Shown here: piece by piece, positions 25,013 to 33,976 of the stretch
Position numbering within the stretch: the first letter of the stretch is position 1
Layout of the letters: every line of letters begins with the position of its first letter
Source of the DNA: Gemmatimonadaceae bacterium
Lineage (GTDB): Bacteria > Gemmatimonadota > Gemmatimonadetes > Gemmatimonadales > Gemmatimonadaceae
DNA: 33,980 nt
Assembly (NCBI GenBank): GCA_014379355.1
Contig: JACMLX010000116.1
Location: forward strand, 1-33,980
Reading direction: 5' to 3'
Program-made: the position numbers and the translations under genes
Notes under the pieces: model-generated
What the model saw: only the letters and a program-made list of their open reading frames with translations
The model's database searches: none
What the model was told of the DNA's origin: nothing

Positions 25013-26073
25013 GCACTCACCAGTGCGACCGGGTCGCGCTGCAGCATGACGCGCACCGCGTCGCCGACGGCACCACTGCGTGATGACGTCAGGATCTCGA
25101 GCGATACACCGCCCACGTCCACCGAATACGCCATCACGGCGCCCGCGAACCGACGCGCCGTGACGCGACCCGGCCAGCCGCTGTCGTCCTGCGTGATGTC
25201 GAGCGCCTCGGGACGCAGGACCGCCAGGGCATTCGGCAGCATCGCCTCACCACCAACGCGTGTGACCGCCGCGTCCTGCGAGACACCGCCAAGCGTGATG
25301 CGCGCGTGTGTTCCACGATCATCGGCGGGCACGAGTGCCGCACGCCCGATGAACTCCGCCACGGCGCGCGACGCGGGCCGATCATACAGCTGTTCCGGCG
25401 TGCCGTGCTGCAGCAGCCTGCCGTCCTGCAGCAATGCGACACGATCCGCGATGGCGAACGCATCTTCCTGGTCGTGCGTGACGAACAGCGCCGTGACGGC
25501 GGCGCGCTGCAGCGTGGCGCGCAGCTCGGTGCGCATTTCCTCGCGCAGCGTCGGGTCGAGATTCGAGAGCGGCTCATCGAGCAGCAGCACGCGCGGCTGG
25601 ATGACCATCGCACGCGCCATCGCCACGCGCTGCTGTTCGCCGCCCGAGAGTGCCTGCACCTGCCGCGCGGCCTTCGGGCCGAGTCCGACGTTGTCGAGGG
25701 CCTGCAGCGCACGTTTCCGCCGTTCGCTGGTGCCGACACCGCGCGCCTCGAGCCCGAACGCGACATTGTCCTGCACACTCAGGTGCGGAAACAACGCGTA
25801 GTGCTGGAAGACCATGCCGAAGCCACGCTTCTCCGGCGGCAGCGACGTGATGTCACGGCCATCGAGACGGATCGCTCCGGCATCGGGTGCTTCGTAGCCC
25901 GCCACCATGCGCAGTGTGGTGGTCTTGCCGGACCCCGACGCGCCGACCAGCGCAAGCAGTTCACCGGCATTGATCTCGAGCGACAACGCATCGACTGCCA
26001 GCTGTCCCGCGAAGCGCCGCGTGACGCGATCGAGCGTGAGTGCCGCGGGGCTCGACGTGTCCTGGGCTGTCAC
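25009..26073 (-). CDS. ABC transporter ATP-binding protein, Fe(III)/FbpC type
   Basis: A 354-residue ATPase from GTG 26073. Motifs in order: Walker A GASGSGKTT (44-52), Q-loop FQHYALFPHLS (about 88-98), signature LSGGEQQRVAMARA, Walker B VLLLDEPLSNLD, and H-loop VTHDQEDAF. A C-terminal TOBE-type region of about 110 residues (LPNALAVLRPEALDI...) is normal for FbpC/PotA-class ATPases. The GTG overlaps the stop of the binding-protein gene by 4 nt (GTGA). A longer in-frame reading upstream to 26535 lies wholly inside that gene and is not used. The product energises import through the fused permease immediately downstream. Confidence 0.93.
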   Translation of the reverse strand: MTAQDTSSPAALTLDRVTRRFAGQLAVDALSLEINAGELLALVGASGSGKTTTLRMVAGYEAPDAGAIRLDGRDITSLPPEKRGFGMVFQHYALFPHLSVQDNVAFGLEARGVGTSERRKRALQALDNVGLGPKAARQVQALSGGEQQRVAMARAMVIQPRVLLLDEPLSNLDPTLREEMRTELRATLQRAAVTALFVTHDQEDAFAIADRVALLQDGRLLQHGTPEQLYDRPASRAVAEFIGRAALVPADDRGTHARITLGGVSQDAAVTRVGGEAMLPNALAVLRPEALDITQDDSGWPGRVTARRFAGAVMAYSVDVGGVSLEILTSSRSGAVGDAVRVMLQRDPVALVSA

Positions 26074-27113
26074 GACCGCTTGCTGCTGTTGCGAATCTCC
26101 GAATCCCACCGGCGCATCCACAGGTTCAGGCTGTCGGCGAGGAGTTGACGATTCATCGGCATCGGCGTGATCCCCGTTTTCGCCTCGCGAATCCACTGCG
26201 GCAACGAGTCGAGCGACATGTCGGAGCGCACCGGAATGCGATAGAGTGAATCGGCAGCGTATTGCATCGCCGAGCGTGACGTCACGAACTCGTAGTACTG
26301 CTGCGCCAGTTCCCGATGCCGCGACCCCTTCAGGATGGCGATCGCATCCACCAGGATCGGCGTACCACTGGTCGGCACCTTCCACGAGATCGGGATCTTC
26401 GTGCGCGCCTCGAGCGTCGCGATGTCGGGCATGTTGTAGAGCGTGATCACGCCCTCCTGCCGCCCGAGCTTCTGGTACATGATCGTCGGGTTCAGGGCGT
26501 ACTCTCGCGTCTGCGCATCGAGCGCCTTGAGCCACGCGAAGCCGTCGTCACTCTTGCCGGTCTTCGCGATCGAGCGCAGGATGATGCCGCCGAAGATCGC
26601 GCGCATGGTGCCACTCGCGACCGGGTCCCGGATGACGATCTTGCCCTTCCATTTCGGATCGAGCAAGGCGTCCCAGTCCGCCGGCGCATCCTCCGGCTTG
26701 ACCGCCGCACGATTGTAGGCGATGACTTCCGGCGTCAGATAGGTGCCGTACCAGCGATCGTTCGCATCGTGTGTCGAGGTGTCTGCGGCAGCCGCCCACG
26801 TCGGCTTGTACGCCAGGAAGAGATCATCCTTCGTCGCACGCTCGAACATCTCTGCGGGCGCACCGAACCAGACATCCGCCTGCGGGTTCACCTTCTCGGC
26901 GCGTACCCGATCAAGAATTTCCTGGGAGCCGATGTCGAGCCACTGCACATCGACCGTCGGATGCCGTTTCTCGAACTCCAGCTCATAGTGCGTGAGCAGT
27001 TCCTTCCCGTGCGGGGAGTAGATCACGAGCACGGTCCGGCCATCGCCACAGGACGCGAGCGTCGCAGCAGCGACGATCACACTCAGCAGTCGCACGCGTG
27101 AGAACCGGTTCAC
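26070..27113 (-). CDS. Substrate-binding lipoprotein of Fe(III)-type ABC importer
   Basis: A 347-residue lipoprotein; lipobox LASC with C22. The mature part has the class-D/type II binding fold of Fe(III), polyamine and phosphonate binders: VLVIYSPHGKELLTHYELEFEKRHP, ADVWFGAPAEMF, a hinge strand YGTYLTPEVIAYNR, and AIFGGIILRSI. The FbpA iron-ligand tyrosine pair near the C-terminus is not clearly present, so iron, siderophore, polyamine and phosphonate all remain possible substrates. GTG 27113 overlaps the PIG-L gene stop (27,110-27,112) as GTGA; no alternative start gives a complete lipobox. It is the second gene of the four-gene operon. Confidence 0.88.
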   Translation of the reverse strand: MNRFSRVRLLSVIVAAATLASCGDGRTVLVIYSPHGKELLTHYELEFEKRHPTVDVQWLDIGSQEILDRVRAEKVNPQADVWFGAPAEMFERATKDDLFLAYKPTWAAAADTSTHDANDRWYGTYLTPEVIAYNRAAVKPEDAPADWDALLDPKWKGKIVIRDPVASGTMRAIFGGIILRSIAKTGKSDDGFAWLKALDAQTREYALNPTIMYQKLGRQEGVITLYNMPDIATLEARTKIPISWKVPTSGTPILVDAIAILKGSRHRELAQQYYEFVTSRSAMQYAADSLYRIPVRSDMSLDSLPQWIREAKTGITPMPMNRQLLADSLNLWMRRWDSEIRNSSKRS

Positions 27114-29794
27114 GGCACGGGCCGGCGACGCACGGGCGGCGCGGTCCCACCGGCGTTCAGGATGTTCACGAAGAGACGTGCCGCGCCCGGCACGCCGGCC
27201 GGCAGCTGCCGGAACAGCGCCAATGTGGTGAACACGTACGTGCCCTTGCCGATCGTCGCCGTCAGCAGCGCGTTCGTGTTCTCGGGTTCACCGGGATCGT
27301 GCATGCCGAGCACCGGTGTGTACGCGGAGTCCGCGGTGCTCGGCATGTAGGTGGCACGTTCCTGCACCCAGCCATTCCAGTCGATATCGCCGATGCGATT
27401 CGGCGTGGTGAGCAGCCGACTGTCGGCGCGCAGCACACGCACTGCCGCATCCTCTTCGGCGACGCGCGCCGCGGGACGAGCGAACGTGAACGGGTACGGC
27501 GCCATGCCCGGCCTGCCGATGTCGGCCTGCTGGTATTGCACGATCATCGTACCGCCATTCCTGACCCATGCCTGCAGCGTCGGCATCATGGCGGTCAGTG
27601 CCGGCTGCGCCTCGAGCGCACGCGGACCGACGACGATGACCTTGTAGCGTGCGAGTGCCCCATCGGTGATCGCTGCGGCCTGCAGATGTTCGACCTGCGC
27701 GCCGAGCTGTGCGAGCATCGGCGCCACGTTGTCCGCGAGGCCATCGATATAGGCCACGGGGCCCGCGGGCGCGACGCCCGTCTCCACCGCTTCGAGTGCC
27801 ACAGCGGCGGGGCGATACAGATGCTGCGCCCGGATATGGGGATACTCGATGCGCTGATATCCAGTCGCATAGGTGTGTGACGCGCCGCCGACGCGTGCGT
27901 CGACACTCGCGCTCAGCACATATCGACCGCGTGCCAGCGAACCGCGCAGACGGAACGGCACCGAGACGTCGCGGCCCACGCCGAGCGTGACGGTCTTCGC
28001 CGCACTGTCACCACCGAGGCCCTTCGGCCAGAGCAGTCGCACCGTCACCGGCACATCGACCGGGCCGTTGGCAGTCACACGCACCGTGATCGTGCGATCG
28101 AACGGCGCGTTCGCACGCGCATAACCCACCGGACCACCGTCGATGCTGAGCGTCACACGAGGCACGAACATCACCGGACTGTCGATCTGTCCTCGCACCT
28201 CGTCGATGCGACGATAGGTGATCGGCGCGCTGAGCTGCACCGGTACTCCATCGATCAGCGCCGGCACCGATGCGTCGGGTCGTGCGCTGCGTGCCTCGTC
28301 GTCGGCCGCCGACGCAGGCTCGAGGAACATGTCACCAAGTCGCGCCGTCGGTTCGATGATCGCGTTGCCCTGATTCAGCAGCGCGTCGTCCGGCCGGCGC
28401 CGCAGCCACCACGGTGCCGAGCGTGGATACGAGGGCAGCGGCAGCGTGGTGACATACGCGTCGCCTGGTGCGATCGAATCGCGCGGCACCGGCGTGTTCG
28501 ACGCACTCGGCGTGAAGACCGATACGCGCGCGACGAACGGACTGCGATTCGTGACGCGGATCGACAGCGATGCCGTATCGCCTTCCGCGATCAGCTCCCG
28601 CGCGACCGTCGCTTCGAGCATCAGGCCGCTGGACGCCGCGGCGAGTTGCTGCAGTTGGCCGAACGTGCGCGCGGCGCTCAGCAGCAGATCTGCATCGGAG
28701 GGAGTGCCCGTCACCGGGAAACCCTGCTCACCACGACACATGTCGCTGCGGGCCGGAACGCCGGCCGTACACCAGGCGTCCAGCAGTCGGCGCGCCGTGT
28801 CGATGCGGTGCAGCGAATTCCACGGGTGCTGTGGATCGAGCGTCGTGCGCAGCTCGGCAATCGCGCGCGTCAGCGAATCGAACTTCGCGCGCTGCGCCGG
28901 CGAACCGACACCGCTGAAACGCGCGAGTGTCACGTCGATGCCATCGAACAGCGAGCGTTCCTTGTCGGCAGGCGTGGTGTCGTTCACCCGGGACGCTTCG
29001 CGGCGCACATAGTCTGGCAATGTTCCGCGTGGTTGCGCCACCCCGAACCCCTGACTGCGATGCTGGCTGCGACTCGCGCCCGCGATCTCACCGAGCGACT
29101 GGCCGCGAATCGGATCATAGACGCCCACATCGAGCTTGAGCGTCGCGGCCGCAGCATTGAATCGCGCGGCGCGATAGAACTTCGCAACCGTCCATGGTGC
29201 GCCATACGCCGCGACAGGAAAACGGACCGTGTCCATGCTCGCATCGTACGCTTCCCGGGCAAGCATGCCGGACACCTGATGATGTCCATGCCCGTCACGC
29301 GACGTGCCGCTGAACACGGCGATGATCAGTTGCGGACGGAACGCGCGCACGATGCGCACCACGTCACCGAAGACCGAATCCTTCGGCCAGTGCCTGTATG
29401 TCTCGTCGGCGGTCTTCGAGAAACCGAAGTCGTAGGCCCGGGTGAAGAACTGTCGCGCACCGTCGAGCCGACGGGCAGCGAGCAATTCTTCCGTCCTGAC
29501 CGCGCCGAGCGCTTCACCGAGCTCGTTGCCGATGGCGTTCTGTCCGCCGTCGCCGCGCGTGAGCGAGAGATAGGCCGCATCGACCCTGGCTCCACGCGAG
29601 AGCCAGCCGAGCAGCTGCGTGTCTTCATCATCAGGATGTGCGCCGATCATGAGGACACGACCGGTCGTCCCGAGTGCGCCGGACAGATCGTACAGCGCCA
29701 CGGCGCCCTGCTGCGCGTGCGTCGCGAGCGGCAGGCCGAGCGTGATGAGCGCGACGGCAGCGGAACGGTGAAATGAACGCACGAGAATCAGCAT
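27110..29794 (-). CDS. Exported PIG-L/LmbE-family deacetylase with C-terminal accessory domains
   Basis: An 894-residue exported zinc-dependent deacetylase. The signal peptide covers residues 1-27 (ALITLGLPLATHAQ). The PIG-L/LmbE domain (about 45-300) has the zinc/catalytic motif AHPDDE (52-57) and the second zinc site DGHGHHQ (H169, H172). Members remove N-acetyl groups from GlcNAc-type sugars or related thiol-glycoconjugates. Residues about 420-690 are beta-rich, possibly two Ig-like domains. Residues about 700-880 form a Rossmann-like region (IVVGPRALEAQ, WVRNGGTMIVQYQ) resembling a class I glutamine-amidotransferase-like fold. It is the first gene of the ABC operon and is coupled to the binding-protein gene by GTGA. 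ATG 29794 has no clear Shine-Dalgarno sequence; GTG 29782 is an alternative. Confidence 0.88.
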   Translation of the reverse strand: MLILVRSFHRSAAVALITLGLPLATHAQQGAVALYDLSGALGTTGRVLMIGAHPDDEDTQLLGWLSRGARVDAAYLSLTRGDGGQNAIGNELGEALGAVRTEELLAARRLDGARQFFTRAYDFGFSKTADETYRHWPKDSVFGDVVRIVRAFRPQLIIAVFSGTSRDGHGHHQVSGMLAREAYDASMDTVRFPVAAYGAPWTVAKFYRAARFNAAAATLKLDVGVYDPIRGQSLGEIAGASRSQHRSQGFGVAQPRGTLPDYVRREASRVNDTTPADKERSLFDGIDVTLARFSGVGSPAQRAKFDSLTRAIAELRTTLDPQHPWNSLHRIDTARRLLDAWCTAGVPARSDMCRGEQGFPVTGTPSDADLLLSAARTFGQLQQLAAASSGLMLEATVARELIAEGDTASLSIRVTNRSPFVARVSVFTPSASNTPVPRDSIAPGDAYVTTLPLPSYPRSAPWWLRRRPDDALLNQGNAIIEPTARLGDMFLEPASAADDEARSARPDASVPALIDGVPVQLSAPITYRRIDEVRGQIDSPVMFVPRVTLSIDGGPVGYARANAPFDRTITVRVTANGPVDVPVTVRLLWPKGLGGDSAAKTVTLGVGRDVSVPFRLRGSLARGRYVLSASVDARVGGASHTYATGYQRIEYPHIRAQHLYRPAAVALEAVETGVAPAGPVAYIDGLADNVAPMLAQLGAQVEHLQAAAITDGALARYKVIVVGPRALEAQPALTAMMPTLQAWVRNGGTMIVQYQQADIGRPGMAPYPFTFARPAARVAEEDAAVRVLRADSRLLTTPNRIGDIDWNGWVQERATYMPSTADSAYTPVLGMHDPGEPENTNALLTATIGKGTYVFTTLALFRQLPAGVPGAARLFVNILNAGGTAPPVRRRPVP

Positions 29795-29842
29795 GGACTG
29801 TGAGGAATCGACGCGCCCGCGAACACGGGCAGTGTCGTACGT

Positions 29843-29879
29843 CGGCGCGCCCGTCGATCACACACAGACGGGCGCGCCG
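29843..29879. terminator. Perfect 13-bp hairpin between sucA and the PIG-L operon
   Basis: Arms 29,843-29,855 and 29,867-29,879 (CGGCGCGCCCGTC and its complement) with an 11-nt loop, 23 bp past the minus-strand sucA stop and 49 bp before the PIG-L start. No U-tract follows. It probably separates the two transcription units. Confidence 0.7.
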
Positions 29880-29901
29880 TGTACCGCGGTCCCGCCTGGC
29901 G

Positions 29902-32634
29902 TCAGCGACGTGCCGACGACTTGCGAGCCTTGGTGACCTGCTTCGCCGCGGCGGCGGGCGCCCGGCCATTCGTCTTCACTGCGGCTGCCTGCTCGGCAAG
30001 TCCATTCGTGCGTGGCGTCGCCGGTGACAGATCGAGCGCATCGGCGATGATGCGCGCCTGCTCCGCCTTGTGCGACGCTTCATACCCTTCGGCCGGGCTC
30101 GCGCGTTCCGGACGACCGGCATATTGCAGCGACACGGTCGCGGGCAGCGACGCGCGCAGCCGTGGATCGGCAAACGTCCACGCGCCCATGTTGCGTGGTT
30201 CTTCCTGTGTCCACACGACGTCACGCAGGTTCGGGAACTGTGCGACCATCGCGGCGATCAACTCGGTCGGCCACGGATAGAGTTCCTCGATGCGCGCGAC
30301 CGCCACCGACTCGCCGGGATTCGAGGCGTGGATTTCATGATAGATCTTGCCGGTGCAGAGCACGAGTCGCGTGACGCTCTTTTCACGTCCCTTCACGGTC
30401 GGATCGGCGATCACCGGCTGGAACGCGCCGGTTGTGAGATCGGCGATCCCACTCATCGCGTCAGGCAATCGCAGCATCGACTTCGGCTGCATCAGCACCA
30501 TCGGACGCCGCGAGTCGCGCAGCGCCTGGCGTCGCAGCAGGTGGAAGTACTGCGCCGGCGTGCTGGGATAGGCAACGGTCATGTTGTCTTCGGCGCACTG
30601 CTGCAGGAACCGCTCGAGACGCGCCGACGAATGCTCCGGTCCCTGACCTTCGTAGCCGTGCGGCAGCAGCAACACGAGTCCGGAATCCTGCTGCCACTTC
30701 GCGCGATCGGCGACGAGGAACTGGTCGATGATCGGCGCGGCCACGTTGGCGAAGTCGCCGAACTGCGCCTCCCAGCAGACGAGCGTCTCCGGTGCGGCGG
30801 TACTGTAGCCGTACTCGAAGCCCATCACGGCCGTCTCGCTGAGCGGACTGTTCACGACTTCCATCGTCGCCTTCGCGTTCGGCACGTGCTGGAGTGGGGT
30901 GAACGTCGTACCGGTGTTCGCGTCGTGCAGCACCGCCTGACGATGACTGAATGTGCCGCGTTCGACATCCTGACCGGTGAGGCGCACGTGCATGCCATCC
31001 TCGAGCAGTGTGCCGAAGGCGAGTGCTTCCGCGTGACCCCAGTCGACCCCCTTCTCGAGGCCGTCCCGACGGCGCTCGAGGGTCTTCGCGAGGCGCGGAT
31101 TGACGACGAACTCCTTCGGCCAGGTGAGCAATGCCTCGTTGAGCGCCAGCAGGCGCTTCGTCGTCACGGCCGTCACGACGGGACCGGGCAGTGGCGGATT
31201 GGGTGGTTGCTCTTCGTGTGGCACGCTTGCCTTGTGTACCGTGTCGAAGATGCCTTCCAGTTCCTTGGCGAACGCAGCGTCCATCGCGTCCACGTCGGCC
31301 TTCGTCATGACGCCATCCTTCACCAGGCGTGCGCCCCAGACCTGGCGCGGCGTGGGGTGCGCCTTGATGCGCGCGTACAACTCCGGCTGCGTGAAGAGCG
31401 GCTCGTCGGTCTCGTTGTGACCATGACGACGATAGCCCACCAGGTCGATCAGGAAATCCTTGCCGAAGCGCGTGCGATAGGCGATCGCGATGCGCACGGC
31501 CATCACACAGGCTTCCGCATCGTCGGCGTTGACGTGCACGATCGGCACGTCGAAACCCTTCGCGAGGTCGCTCGCATAGTGTGTGCTGCGCGCGTCGATC
31601 GGATCGGTGGTGAATCCCACCTGGTTGTTCGCGATGATGTGCAGCGTGCCACCGACCTCATATCCGCGCAGTCGGCTCATGTTGAACGTCTCGGCCACCA
31701 CACCTTCGCCGATGAATGCGGCGTCGCCGTGCACACAGATCGTGAGCACCAGTTTCGGATCACGTCGCCCCGTGCGGCCCGGAATGCGCTGGCGCGCGCG
31801 CGCCACACCGTTGATCACCGGGTTCGCGAACTCGAGATGACTCGGATTCGGCACGAGAGTCATGTCGACGCGCGCGCCGGTCGGCAGCGTGCGCGTGCCC
31901 TCGTATCCCATGTGGTACTTGACGTCGCCCGTTTCGGTGTCGGCGGCGGAGTCGTGACGACCTTCGAATTCGGCGAAGAGCGCTGCGTACGTCTTGCCCA
32001 TCACGTTCGTGAGCACGTTCAGGCGCCCGCGATGGGCCATGCCGATCACGACGTCCGACGTGCCGTGCTCGGAGGCTTCGGTGATCGCAGTATCGAGCAT
32101 CGGGACAAGCGCGTCGGTGCCCTCGATGCTGAAGCGCTTCTTCCCCTGATACGCACGACCGAGGAAGCGTTCGAGGCCATCGACCTGTGTGAGGCGCTTG
32201 AGCACTGCGACCTTCTCGGCGGCGGTCAGCTGTCGCGTGAGTTTCTCGTCGCGGAGGATGGTGCGGAACCAGAGGCGTTCCGTTTCATCCGGCAGGTGCA
32301 TGACTTCGAGCGCGAGGCGCGACGAGTAGCGGCGGCGCAGCATCGCCATCACATCGGCGGCCGTGCGGAACCGCGGATCTTCGTACCCGAGCGATGAGGC
32401 AGGCACGCGGGCCAGGTCGGCGGCACTGATCTTGTGATATTCCGGCGTCAGTTCGGCAGCACCGAGCGGCGAGGTGCCGAGCGGGTCGAGTGGCACCGCG
32501 AGATGTCCGAAGATGCGGATGTTCTGTGCGAGGGACGCGGCGGCGGCAGCGAGTCGCGGAAGGTCGGGGTCCGCTCCCGCGGCGGTGCTTCCGCTCGCTC
32601 TGGTGCCCGTCGTGGAGGAGAACGTGGCGGCCAT
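29902..32634 (-). CDS. sucA: 2-oxoglutarate dehydrogenase E1 (SucA/OdhA), N-terminal segment lost
   Basis: The thiamine-diphosphate decarboxylase subunit of the TCA-cycle 2-oxoglutarate dehydrogenase complex. From ATG 32634 (GGAG 6 nt upstream) it has 910 residues. Recognisable blocks are GHLAVPLDPLG (about 43-53), IGMAHRGRLNVL, the ThDP motif HGDAAFIGEGVV...NNQ, YRRHGHNETDEP, and the transketolase-like pyrimidine and C-terminal domains. E. coli SucA has about 105 residues before its RGHQHANLDPLG block, including the E2-binding segment; here only about 45 low-complexity residues precede it. The C-terminus instead has an extra Ala/Lys/Arg-rich tail (about 50 residues). The truncated start coincides with a probable junction at about 32,600, so the natural start may be missing. 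No sucB or lpd gene is adjacent. Confidence 0.9.
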   Translation of the reverse strand: MAATFSSTTGTRASGSTAAGADPDLPRLAAAAASLAQNIRIFGHLAVPLDPLGTSPLGAAELTPEYHKISAADLARVPASSLGYEDPRFRTAADVMAMLRRRYSSRLALEVMHLPDETERLWFRTILRDEKLTRQLTAAEKVAVLKRLTQVDGLERFLGRAYQGKKRFSIEGTDALVPMLDTAITEASEHGTSDVVIGMAHRGRLNVLTNVMGKTYAALFAEFEGRHDSAADTETGDVKYHMGYEGTRTLPTGARVDMTLVPNPSHLEFANPVINGVARARQRIPGRTGRRDPKLVLTICVHGDAAFIGEGVVAETFNMSRLRGYEVGGTLHIIANNQVGFTTDPIDARSTHYASDLAKGFDVPIVHVNADDAEACVMAVRIAIAYRTRFGKDFLIDLVGYRRHGHNETDEPLFTQPELYARIKAHPTPRQVWGARLVKDGVMTKADVDAMDAAFAKELEGIFDTVHKASVPHEEQPPNPPLPGPVVTAVTTKRLLALNEALLTWPKEFVVNPRLAKTLERRRDGLEKGVDWGHAEALAFGTLLEDGMHVRLTGQDVERGTFSHRQAVLHDANTGTTFTPLQHVPNAKATMEVVNSPLSETAVMGFEYGYSTAAPETLVCWEAQFGDFANVAAPIIDQFLVADRAKWQQDSGLVLLLPHGYEGQGPEHSSARLERFLQQCAEDNMTVAYPSTPAQYFHLLRRQALRDSRRPMVLMQPKSMLRLPDAMSGIADLTTGAFQPVIADPTVKGREKSVTRLVLCTGKIYHEIHASNPGESVAVARIEELYPWPTELIAAMVAQFPNLRDVVWTQEEPRNMGAWTFADPRLRASLPATVSLQYAGRPERASPAEGYEASHKAEQARIIADALDLSPATPRTNGLAEQAAAVKTNGRAPAAAAKQVTKARKSSARR

Positions 32635-32660
32635 CGTCGACTCCACCGGCACCCTGTGGG
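32575..32660. other. Probable junction between unrelated DNA segments
   Basis: Two partial reading frames meet head-to-head here. On the left is the 5' end of sucA, minus its normal N-terminus. On the right is a plus-strand frame starting in mid-protein. Codon choice changes across the point: almost every Asp, Tyr, His and Asn codon to the right ends in C, while sucA mixes GAT/GAC and TAT/TAC. The exact base cannot be fixed; 32,580-32,620 is the best guess. Cause: assembly chimera or recombination. Confidence 0.55.
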
Positions 32661-33070
32661 CCTACGGCTCGGCGAACGACGGCCACACGTACTACCAGTG
32701 GCCGAACGACACCGAGTACCACGTCAGCGGCCCGCACGCCAACCCGGCCTGCACGCCGACGCTCTTCGGCTACGGCGTGCGTTCGACGCCCGGCAACTTC
32801 TCGTTCGTGCTGCTCGGCCCCACGCTCGTGTGCCCGCCGCTCGTGCTGCCCGGCTTCACCGGTGAGCTGTGGCTGCCGCCCGCGCTGACGACCATCTACG
32901 CGACACTCGGCCTCCACGACCCCGACTGCATGCTCGAACTGAAGGCCACACTCGGCAACCAGTTGACGGGCTGCATCATGGGCTGGCTGCAGCCGCTGAC
33001 GCTCGACGCCGCGACCTTCACGTTCGGCTTCGGCTGCCGTCGTGCGGATCCGTTCTACGTGTTCGACTGA
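32603..33070 (+). pseudogene. C-terminal fragment of an exported, disulfide-type protein (5' end missing)
   Basis: About 155 in-frame codons ending at TGA 33070, with no plausible ribosome-binding site or signal peptide at the left end; the reading frame simply continues into antisense sucA. The product is beta-rich with several cysteines (ANPACTPTLFGYG, LVCPPLVLPGF, DPDCMLEL, TGCIMGWL, FGCRRADP), typical of an extracytoplasmic domain. The style (short glycine/proline beta repeats ending near the stop) reminds me of secreted Planctomycetota C-terminal domains, but that is a weak impression from memory. A strong hairpin terminator follows the stop, so the 3' end is natural. I mark it as a fragment rather than a gene. 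Confidence 0.55.
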
Positions 33071-33099
33071 GCGTCGAAGCGACGGAGTCTCTCCACCAT

Positions 33100-33141
33100 G
33101 CGCCTCCGCGAGTCCTCGACTCGCGGAGGCGCCTTCGTTTC
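33100..33141 (+). terminator. Rho-independent terminator after the fragment at 32,603
   Basis: Perfect 14-bp stem (33,100-33,113 with 33,119-33,132, arm GCGCCTCCGCGAGT), loop CCTCG, followed by the T-containing stretch CTTCGTTTCC. It lies 30 bp past the plus-strand stop. It can also act for the convergent ABC ATPase. Confidence 0.82.
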
Positions 33142-33187
33142 CGACTCCCGCCTGTCGACACGCCGTGTGCCTATCCGGGGAGCGACC

Positions 33188-33976
33188 TCAGACGCGACGC
33201 TCCACACCGAGCACGCGGAAGATCTCGTCCTTCATCCCGCGGAACTCCGGATCATCCGAGTCGCGCGGGCGCGGGATCGTGACGTCGAGGATCGAGTGGA
33301 TGGTCGCGGGGCGGCGCGTCATGATCGCGACGCGGTCGGCGAGTTCCAGCGCTTCGGAGACGTCGTGCGTGACGAGGATGCAGGTCTTCTTCGTCTCGCG
33401 CCAGATGCGCACGATCTCGCGGCGCATCTCGATGCGCGTGAAGGCGTCGAGGGCGCCGAAGGGTTCGTCGAGGTAGAGCACGTCGGGTTCGACGGCGAGC
33501 GCGCGGGCGAACTCGACGCGCTGTTTCATGCCGCCCGAGAGTTCGCTCGGGAAGGCGCGTTCGAAGCCTTCGAGGCCGACGAGCCGGATGTACTTCATCA
33601 CGTGCTCGTGCTTCTGCTCGAACTTCATGCCCTTCAGGCCGAAGCCCACGTTGTCCCACACGGAGAACCACGGAAAGATGCCGGTCTCCTGGAACACGAA
33701 GACACGCCGCGGGTTCGGCTTGCCGACCGGTTCGCCGTCGATCTCGATCGCGCCGCTCGAGACCTTCTCGAAGCCAGCCATGCAGTTGAGGAGCGTGCTC
33801 TTGCCGCAACCGGACGGACCGACGATCGCGAAGAACTCGCCTTCGCGGATCGCGACGTTCACGCCGTCGAGGACGTGCACGTCGCCCTTCTTCGTCGCAA
33901 ACGTCTTGAAGACGTCGCGCACGTCGATCATGACGCGCGCCGCGGGGGCCGCGCCGGGTCGCTGAGCCGCGCTCAT
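33188..33976 (-). CDS. ABC transporter ATPase, nitrate/sulfonate/taurine (SsuB/TauB) type
   Basis: A 262-residue ATPase. Motifs: Walker A GPSGCGKST (about 53-61), Q-loop FQETGIFPWFSVWDNV, signature LSGGMKQRVEFARAL, Walker B VLYLDEPFGALD, and H-loop VTHDVSEAL. The PW after the Q-loop and the LDxxTR segment are typical of the SsuB/TauB/NrtD class; no TOBE extension is present. It would energise uptake of nitrate, sulfonates, taurine or similar anions. Only 4 bp of upstream sequence is visible, so ATG 33976 is provisional; a start at the internal MIDVRDVFKTF is possible. It shares the C-ending codon style of the neighbouring fragment, so it probably does not belong to the same genome segment as the NMT1-type binding protein at 22,269. 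Confidence 0.92.
   Translation of the reverse strand: MSAAQRPGAAPAARVMIDVRDVFKTFATKKGDVHVLDGVNVAIREGEFFAIVGPSGCGKSTLLNCMAGFEKVSSGAIEIDGEPVGKPNPRRVFVFQETGIFPWFSVWDNVGFGLKGMKFEQKHEHVMKYIRLVGLEGFERAFPSELSGGMKQRVEFARALAVEPDVLYLDEPFGALDAFTRIEMRREIVRIWRETKKTCILVTHDVSEALELADRVAIMTRRPATIHSILDVTIPRPRDSDDPEFRGMKDEIFRVLGVERRV

Noticed and set aside
22977..25016. 679-codon open frame on the minus strand, and other long frames over the ABC operon
   Set aside because: Shadow of the permease in another frame; Arg-rich, no domain. The permease frame has two EAA loops and membrane helices.
26074..26535. N-terminal extension of the ABC ATPase
   Set aside because: Lies entirely within the binding-protein gene in another frame; the GTGA overlap and usual ATPase length favour GTG 26073.
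30070..32397. 775-codon open frame on the plus strand
   Set aside because: Exactly antisense to sucA and rich in Arg/His/Ala from reversed high-GC codons; sucA shows conserved domains, this frame none.
22269..33976. NMT1-type binding protein and SsuB-type ATPase as one importer
   Set aside because: They are 10 kb apart, and the ATPase lies beyond a probable junction with different codon use.
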